A stretch of DNA of 54,075 bases from a virus: IMG/VR virus record IMGVR_UViG_3300011114_000387, positions 1 to 54,075 of that record; one strand, given 5' to 3'. A program made the position numbers and the translations under genes. Each line of letters begins with the position of its first letter. Within the stretch, counting starts at the first letter, position 1. Of the stretch, positions 49,037-54,075 are shown in pieces. The notes beneath the pieces are model-generated. The model was not told where the DNA came from. It worked only from the letters and a program-made list of their open reading frames with translations, and did no database searches.

Positions 49037-49576
49037 ATGACTACCGACTACAAAGTTATCACAGGCAAAGTTCGCCTCTCTTTCACCAAGAACGTTTTCA
49101 CACCTGATGAAAAAGGTTCTTACTCAATCATGATTTTGATTGACAAGAAAGACAAAGAGACCTTGGCCAAAATCAACGGCGCTGTTGACAAGTTTAAGAC
49201 TGACCCCAAGGCAGTAACCATTTGGGGTTCTAAGTTCTTGGCCAGCTTCAAGACGCCTTTGCGTGACGGCGACACAGACCGCGACACTGAGAAGTACCCA
49301 GAGTACAAGGGCCACTACTTCATCAATGCCAATACGTACAACAGGCCCGGCGTTGTTGATGCTCAAAAGAACGACATCATCGACAAGTCAGAGTTGTACA
49401 GCGGTTGCTACGGCCGTGTGTCCATCATGCCTGCGGCGTACAACGTCGACGGCAACAAGGGCATCAAGTTCTATTTGAACAACGTGCAGAAGCTGGCCGA
49501 CGGCGAGCCTCTAGGTGGCAGCGTGTCCAACGCAGCCGACGACTTCACTGCTGTTGAAGACGATTTCCTGAATTGA
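49037..49576 (+). CDS. Single-stranded DNA-binding protein, Enc34-like (DUF2815)
   Basis: A 179-residue protein of the DUF2815/Enc34 type, a single-stranded DNA-binding OB-fold family of phages. Conserved parts are TGKVRLSFTKNVFTPDEKGS, YSIMILIDKKDKETLAKI, YKGHYFINANTYNRPGVVD and CYGRVSIMPAAYNVDGNKGI. The C-terminus is acidic (DFTAVEDDFLN), as for SSB partner-binding tails. It is encoded between DUF2800 and the polymerase, its usual neighbours. Confidence 0.9.
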   Translation: MTTDYKVITGKVRLSFTKNVFTPDEKGSYSIMILIDKKDKETLAKINGAVDKFKTDPKAVTIWGSKFLASFKTPLRDGDTDRDTEKYPEYKGHYFINANTYNRPGVVDAQKNDIIDKSELYSGCYGRVSIMPAAYNVDGNKGIKFYLNNVQKLADGEPLGGSVSNAADDFTAVEDDFLN

Positions 49577-49588
49577 TTAACGGGGCTG

Positions 49589-49606
49589 TAGCAGGCCCTG
49601 CTTTTG
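49589..49606 (+). terminator. Weak hairpin terminator after the SSB gene
   Basis: AGCAG and CTGCT arms with a GCC loop followed by TTTTG. It lies in the 40-bp gap between the SSB gene and the next gene and may lower downstream expression relative to the SSB. Confidence 0.42.
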
Positions 49607-49616
49607 AAAGAACAAT

Positions 49617-49832
49617 ATGACCGAACAAACTAAACCCCCAGTCCTGTCAATCAAGATGGTCCCCGCCGGCGTTGAGCTGGTGTTGGCCGCATTGGCAAAG
49701 TTGCCGCACGAGCAGGTGGCGGATCTCTTCATGGAGATTCGCGGCCAAGCAATGTATCAAATGGAAGAGCTGCAAAAGACGCAAGTCTTAGCAGTAGAAC
49801 CAGATGACGCAACAGACGTCACACCTGTCTAA
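49617..49832 (+). CDS. Small protein upstream of the DNA polymerase
   Basis: A 71-residue acidic helical protein (PVLSIKMVPAGVELVLAALA). Unknown function; its site between SSB and polymerase suggests a replication role. Confidence 0.68.
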   Translation: MTEQTKPPVLSIKMVPAGVELVLAALAKLPHEQVADLFMEIRGQAMYQMEELQKTQVLAVEPDDATDVTPV

Positions 49833-49917
49833 CGAAGAGCTTTGGATCTTGGTGCGTCATTACGAGCACCTGATCCAATTACTTCTGGAACAATTAGATG
49901 ACAACCCTACGAATTGA
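49804..49917 (+). CDS. 37-residue overlapping micropeptide
   Basis: MTQQTSHLSNEELWILVRHY then EHLIQLLLEQ, a helical peptide overlapping the previous gene by 29 bp and the polymerase start by 20 bp. The ribosome site is weak. It fills the only gap in the operon and is plausible, not proven. Confidence 0.45.
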   Translation: MTQQTSHLSNEELWILVRHYEHLIQLLLEQLDDNPTN

Positions 49918-51955
49918 CCTTGAGACGTACAGCGATGTCGACTTGAAAAAGTGTGGCGTGCACAAGTACGTTGAGTCGGACAACTTCGAAGTGCTGTTGT
50001 TTGCTTACGCGTTTGGCGACAGTGACGTTAACGTCATCGACTTGGCAGCAGGTGAGAAGCTACCCTACTGGCTTTTACTTAAACTGTACGACCCGGCGGT
50101 TACCAAGACCGCGTACAACGCAGCGTTTGAGATAGCCTGCTTGAACAGGATACTTGACGCAAACCTTGAGCGAGAGCAATGGCGTTGCACCAGCGTGCAT
50201 GCGCTTTATCTTGGCTTGCCCGGCAGCCTCGGTGAAGTAGGCAAGGTGTTAGGCCTCGGAGCCGACAAGCAAAAGCTGATGTCGGGCTGGGCGCTGATCC
50301 GTTACTTTTGCCTGCCATGCAAACCGACATTGAAGAACGGCGGCCGCGTGCGCAACCTACCGCAGCACGACCCTGACAAGTGGGCGCTGTTTAAAGAATA
50401 CTGCGCCCGCGACGTTGAGTCAGAGCGCGAGATCGCAACACGGATTGCAAAGTTTCCCGTGCCCGACAAAGAGTGGAAGCTGTGGCACCTTGATCAACGG
50501 ATGATGAGCATTGGGATTAAGGTTGACCGCGAGTTGGTCAACGCAGCCATTGAGTGCGACAACATTTTCAAAGCGCGGATGACCGCAGAGGCCATTGCTC
50601 TTACAGGTTTAGACAACCCCAACTCTCGGGACCAATTGCTCAAGTGGTTGCAGACTGAAGAGGACGACGACACGATCGTCGACCTGACCAAGAAGAGCGT
50701 GCCCAAGGTTCTTGAATCTACGGACAGTGCGACGGTGCGCCGCGTGCTGGAGCTGCGCCAAGAGATGGCCAAGACCAGCGTGTCCAAGTACCACGCCATG
50801 GCCCGAGCCATGTGCGACACCGACGACGCGGTCAAAGGCTTGACCCAGTTCTACGGCGCGAACCGCACAGGCCGTTGGGCTGGTCGTCTGGTGCAGGTGC
50901 AGAACCTACCGCAGAACAAACTGCGTGACATCGACTTGGCCCGCAACCTGTTGAAGAAGCGAGACTACGAAACACTTGAGCTGCTGTTTGGCAATGTGCC
51001 TGACACGCTGTCACAGCTCATCAGGACGGCGTTCGTTGCTCGGGAGGGGTGCAGGTACATCATCGTCGACTTCAGCGCCATTGAGGCCCGTGTGATCGCT
51101 TGGATGGCATGGTGCCAGTGGCGGCTGGATGTGTTTGCCACACACGGCAAGATCTACGAAGCGTCGGCCGAACAAATGTTTAACTTGCCGGCCGGCAGCG
51201 TCACGAAGAAAAGTCCGTACCGGCAGAAGGGCAAGATCTCTGAGCTGGCTTTGGGATACCAAGGCGGAGCCGGCGCACTCAAGACCATGGGCGCTTTGGA
51301 GATGGGGCTCACAGAGGATGAGCTTGAGCCTATCAAAGAAGCGTGGCGCGGGGCCAACCCTGAGATCGTTCAGTTCTGGTACGCGTGCGAGCGCTCGGCC
51401 AAGGAAGCGGTGCTGGGCAAGAGGTCTGTTGTCCTACCCATTGCGGGCCAGATGGTTGCGTTTTATGAAGACGGCCGCCCAGTTAAAAACTCCCGGGCTT
51501 GGCTAGTGTTTGCCTATGAGTCAGGGTTCCTGACGATCCAGTTGCCAAGCAAGCGCAAACTGTTCTACGTAAAACCACGTATTGAGGTTGAAGACCTTGT
51601 GCGTGAGACCAGCTCAGGCGGCAAGTTCATTGCGGCCAGAGCGGGGTCCTTGACGTACGAAGGGCAGGACCAGAAGACCAAACAGTGGACGCGCTTGTCT
51701 ACGTACGGCGGCAAGCTGGTGGAGAACATCACTCAGGCGGTGGCTCGTGATTGTTTAGCCGAGTCGATGCTGGCGCTAGACTATGTAGGCTACACGCAGC
51801 TGGCCACGGTGCACGACGAGATCATCATGGAGATGAAAGGCGGCACGTTGAAAGAAGCCGAAAAGATTATGGGCGAAGCTATTACATGGGCGCCCGGCTT
51901 GCCGTTGCGAGGCGACGGCTTTGAGACCAAGTACTACATGAAGGAGATTGACTGA
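49898..51955 (+). CDS. DNA polymerase, family A
   Basis: A 685-residue polymerase. The exonuclease starts with RIDLETYSDVDLKKCGVHKY (the DxE motif). Polymerase motif A is IIVDFSAIEARVIAWMA near residue 386, motif B is RQKGKISELALGYQGGAGAL, and motif C is LATVHDEIIMEM near the C-terminus. It replicates the phage genome with the primase-helicase and SSB. Stop overlaps the next start. Confidence 0.96.
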   Translation: MTTLRIDLETYSDVDLKKCGVHKYVESDNFEVLLFAYAFGDSDVNVIDLAAGEKLPYWLLLKLYDPAVTKTAYNAAFEIACLNRILDANLEREQWRCTSVHALYLGLPGSLGEVGKVLGLGADKQKLMSGWALIRYFCLPCKPTLKNGGRVRNLPQHDPDKWALFKEYCARDVESEREIATRIAKFPVPDKEWKLWHLDQRMMSIGIKVDRELVNAAIECDNIFKARMTAEAIALTGLDNPNSRDQLLKWLQTEEDDDTIVDLTKKSVPKVLESTDSATVRRVLELRQEMAKTSVSKYHAMARAMCDTDDAVKGLTQFYGANRTGRWAGRLVQVQNLPQNKLRDIDLARNLLKKRDYETLELLFGNVPDTLSQLIRTAFVAREGCRYIIVDFSAIEARVIAWMAWCQWRLDVFATHGKIYEASAEQMFNLPAGSVTKKSPYRQKGKISELALGYQGGAGALKTMGALEMGLTEDELEPIKEAWRGANPEIVQFWYACERSAKEAVLGKRSVVLPIAGQMVAFYEDGRPVKNSRAWLVFAYESGFLTIQLPSKRKLFYVKPRIEVEDLVRETSSGGKFIAARAGSLTYEGQDQKTKQWTRLSTYGGKLVENITQAVARDCLAESMLALDYVGYTQLATVHDEIIMEMKGGTLKEAEKIMGEAITWAPGLPLRGDGFETKYYMKEID

Positions 51956-52437
51956 TGAGAAAGCGCAGCAAGTACAGGCCCAAGGGCGTGCGCCTTGACA
52001 CAATTGCTTATGTTATGTCGGGCCTTCAAAGGTTTGATGACGTCAGCGTAGCGCTGGATTTGCGAATTAAAAATCACACTGCGTTAGATCTTCTTTGCAC
52101 AGGCAAGGCCGGCAAAGCGCACATTGATGTTTTGATTGGCGCGTTCAATATGGTCGAGGCGCTTGCCCGGCTTCGGGATGAAATGGGCGCTGACTGGGTC
52201 AAAGAAATTAAGCAGGCTCAGGATGCGCTGCTTGCCGTAGCGCAAAGAGGCGTGGCAACCGAACACTTTATTTGCAGGGGCCCTGAAATGGTAGCGCTTA
52301 AATTAGCCATGGAAATTCACGACGCCCAGCTTGATGCGGCTACGGTGCTTGACATTGAGCGGGCCGTAGATCTTATTCAAAAAGAAATCCGGGGTGGCAA
52401 AGCCCGGCCGATTGTTAAACTAACGGTGGCAGCATGA
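51955..52437 (+). CDS. Conserved phage protein after the polymerase
   Basis: A 160-residue protein that starts MRKRSKYRPKGVRLDTIAYV, a signature I associate with phages of betaproteobacteria, then two helical regions (GAFNMVEALARLRDEMGADW, EIHDAQLDAATVLDIERAVD). Function unknown. Coupled at both ends by overlaps. Confidence 0.75.
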   Translation: MRKRSKYRPKGVRLDTIAYVMSGLQRFDDVSVALDLRIKNHTALDLLCTGKAGKAHIDVLIGAFNMVEALARLRDEMGADWVKEIKQAQDALLAVAQRGVATEHFICRGPEMVALKLAMEIHDAQLDAATVLDIERAVDLIQKEIRGGKARPIVKLTVAA

Positions 52438-52622
52438 AATCCGAAACCAAACGAATCACACTACCGGTGTCTGAAAGCATCGACGACATACGCGATCAAC
52501 TGGCCAAAGACACGGGCATCCGAATGACGTACACCCAGATATTCAATTATTTGGTTCACTTTTATCTGTCACGCACAGAACAACCCGCTGCCCCGCGCAC
52601 GCAATGGAGGCGCGCACAATGA
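52434..52622 (+). CDS. Ribbon-helix-helix-like small DNA-binding protein
   Basis: A 62-residue protein: a strand (KRITLPVSESI), then helices DDIRDQLAKDTGIRMTYTQI and FNYLVHFYLSR. Size and order fit Arc/MetJ-type ribbon-helix-helix repressors. It could be a late regulator (inference). Confidence 0.65.
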   Translation: MKSETKRITLPVSESIDDIRDQLAKDTGIRMTYTQIFNYLVHFYLSRTEQPAAPRTQWRRAQ

Positions 52623-52807
52623 GCAACAAAGTAATTTATTTTTTTGTGTTTGTTTTCATTGCTTTGTTTTGGGGCGGGGTAATTTATTTGGTGCAAATGG
52701 ACCCGCAGCACGAGGTGCGGCGCGACTGTTCAATAGCAGCATTCCACCCGGACTTTACACCTGAGATGAAAGCAAAATGTCGCGAACTACTGAGGCACAA
52801 ACTATGA
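52619..52807 (+). CDS. Small membrane protein
   Basis: A 62-residue protein with one N-terminal transmembrane helix (VIYFFVFVFIALFWGGVIYL) and a short soluble domain with two Cys residues. ATG 52619 has GGAGG upstream and overlaps the previous stop. It may act on the host envelope or in lysis control. Confidence 0.7.
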   Translation: MSNKVIYFFVFVFIALFWGGVIYLVQMDPQHEVRRDCSIAAFHPDFTPEMKAKCRELLRHKL

Positions 52808-53028
52808 AGATATGGACCGAAGACTTTGTGTTGGCCAATCCAAAACTAGCAGCCGATGCAATTGGCTGTCTTATTGAATTGGCCACTGACACACGCAACG
52901 ATACACTAGATGAGATCTCAAAGAAAATAGCCGCCATGCCCGGAGACACGGCGGCTGGCATTGCCCTCTGGGTCAGGGATCAGAAAACTATTTCCGCTCC
53001 TCACCCTCTACCGTCAGACCAGCCTTGA
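52804..53028 (+). CDS. Last gene of the rightward operon
   Basis: A 74-residue protein (MKIWTEDFVLANPKLAADAI, LIELATDTRNDTLDEISKKI) of unknown function. ATG 52804 overlaps the membrane-protein stop; the earlier in-frame start at 52777 lies inside that gene. Its 3' end overlaps the convergent giant gene by 41 bp with no terminator visible. Confidence 0.66.
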   Translation: MKIWTEDFVLANPKLAADAIGCLIELATDTRNDTLDEISKKIAAMPGDTAAGIALWVRDQKTISAPHPLPSDQP

Positions 53029-54075
53029 CGTTCTCGATCTTCTCGCGCTGTCGTTCGCGTTGCTTTTCAGCAGCTTCTTCACCGATAGCGCCTTTTCTTT
53101 CAAGGCGATCAAGCTGACGAATCTCGGCCTCCATGTCCCGGATCAACTTGAGTTGCTGGGACTTGTTGATCTGCTCTGACAAGTCAAGGTCGATCGGTCT
53201 TGCTTTAATGCCCAAGGTTTGCATTGCCGCAAAGCCGGGCTGTACTGGCAGGCCGTCTTTGCCCGTGCCGGTGTAGCCAAGGATCTCTTGGCCAGTCACG
53301 TTAGCCATCACGTTAAGGGCACGATCCCAGTGGTAGTTGCCAATTGCAATTGCTGGGGCAAACTGTTGCCACAACCACTTGCCGCGTTTGGCTGCAGCCT
53401 CTGCGCTGGTGTCGTTCTTGTCGACAATGTCTTTGCCAAAGAACGGGTCTTTGTTCCAGATCATTGCGCCAACAGTGTTGAGCACTGGGTTGCTTGGCGT
53501 GATTGGTTGCAAAAGCGGGACGCCGCCAGCGTTGGCGCTTGCATCTAACAAGTCGCCGCCCGGGAAGATCCGGCTTACGTCCAAAAACACGGGCAGGTTG
53601 GTCACGTCGTCCATGCCAAGGCGGATAGCCTTTGGCGTAGCCAACGTGGCGCTGGCGCCCTTCATCCAAGGCGGCAAGTTCTCACGCTCTTGCTTCTCCA
53701 TGGCGCGTGCGCTATTGCGGAACTCAGGGTCTGTTACGTATCGGCGGATGACGGTCCACCAGTCTTCGTCCTCACCGCCGCCAAGGCTGGCAGCCATGGC
53801 GTACATAAGCGCGTTGACTGTGTAGAGTGCAGCAGCTGGGGCAGCGTATCGCATCGGGTGCTCAAGCGCTGTACGGGCCAGCACCGGCACGACTTTGTAT
53901 GTGTAACTGAAGAACGGCAACGCAAAGTCACGGGCCAAACGGGCGCCCTTGGGCAGGTCGTCGTAGGTAAAAATAAATTGCTGCGAATAGTCGACCGCGT
54001 CGTCAATATCTAAACCACGTTTACGGGCATCGCGATAAATCAAATAGCGGAAGAACAAATCCTCAGCTTCGTATG
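52988..54075 (-). CDS. Giant polyvalent ejection protein, C-terminal part
   Basis: This is the continuation of the gene that starts at 4473 and runs off the left edge. It is open to the right edge and ends at 52988. An in-frame TTG at 54058 is not a real start. The C-terminal 360 residues include a hydrophobic helical stretch (YAAPAAALYTVNALMYAMA), a region rich in Trp and Pro, and a highly charged coiled-coil tail ending in EGEERK. The hydrophobic helix would suit a protein that crosses a membrane during ejection (inference). Its 3' end overlaps by 41 bp the 3' end of the convergent gene ending at 53028. Confidence 0.9.
   Translation of the reverse strand, partial: YEAEDLFFRYLIYRDARKRGLDIDDAVDYSQQFIFTYDDLPKGARLARDFALPFFSYTYKVVPVLARTALEHPMRYAAPAAALYTVNALMYAMAASLGGGEDEDWWTVIRRYVTDPEFRNSARAMEKQERENLPPWMKGASATLATPKAIRLGMDDVTNLPVFLDVSRIFPGGDLLDASANAGGVPLLQPITPSNPVLNTVGAMIWNKDPFFGKDIVDKNDTSAEAAAKRGKWLWQQFAPAIAIGNYHWDRALNVMANVTGQEILGYTGTGKDGLPVQPGFAAMQTLGIKARPIDLDLSEQINKSQQLKLIRDMEAEIRQLDRLERKGAIGEEAAEKQRERQREKIENVKAGLTVEGEERK
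53876..54075. repeat. Terminal direct repeat, right copy
   Basis: Second copy of the 200-base terminal repeat. Joining the copies gives about 53,875 unique bases and restores one uninterrupted giant minus-strand gene. Confidence 0.97.

Noticed and set aside
54058-54060. TTG as the start of a 356-residue gene at the right end
   Set aside because: The frame is open to the window edge and joins the 1491-codon frame at the left end, so this is an internal codon.

Overview
The window is a complete tailed-phage (podovirus-like) genome, probably from an environmental or metagenomic assembly. It is linearised inside a gene: bases 1-200 recur at 53876-54075 with one mismatch, so the unique circular or terminally redundant sequence is about 53,875 bp. 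The head genes (P22-type portal, N4 gp56-like capsid protein, beta-propeller tail hub, no tape measure, no sheath) point to a short-tailed virion. No integrase, tRNA, CRISPR array or rRNA was seen. The host cannot be read from the sequence. Base composition, the replication genes and strong AGGAG ribosome sites fit a freshwater proteobacterium, perhaps a betaproteobacterium (inference).

Layout. (1) Late virion and lysis operon, minus strand, from 35001 leftwards through position 1 and on to 52988 across the contig ends. In transcription order it holds small conserved packaging-associated proteins, small and large terminase, portal, scaffold, capsid, head and tail adaptor proteins, tail hub, two related tail fibres with small partners, a membrane and lysis cassette (holin, GH24 lysozyme), then an ejection module: a 33-residue-repeat protein, a GNAT-fold protein, Ala/Gly-rich and coiled-coil proteins, a 1957-residue polyvalent protein, a ferritin, and a 1786-residue polyvalent protein with ASCH-like and zeta-toxin-like domains. 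(2) A 488-bp divergent control region (35002-35489). (3) A rightward early operon (35490-40851) of many tiny proteins plus a DUF932 protein, containing three copies of a three-hairpin RNA element. (4) A leftward replication/regulation operon (46042-40832): Cro-like repressor, primase-polymerase/helicase, iteron-rich probable origin, VRR-NUC nuclease, SNF2 helicase and a Q-like zinc-finger antiterminator candidate. (5) A rightward replication operon (46166-53028): DUF2800 nuclease-like protein, Enc34-type single-stranded DNA-binding protein, family A DNA polymerase and small proteins.

How the parts fit. A mirrored pair of promoters at 46.05-46.13 kb, with palindromes that look like repressor operators, drives both replication arms. 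The Q-like protein is the last gene of the leftward arm. The late operon has an intrinsic terminator in its leader, the arrangement expected if late expression depends on antitermination.

The most novel features are: the repeated three-hairpin RNA, placed exactly 4 nt after a stop codon in all three copies and with covarying stems; a ferritin with recognisable diiron ligands set between two giant ejection proteins; a structured leader RNA at 35284-35406; and a seven-copy 9-mer iteron cluster.
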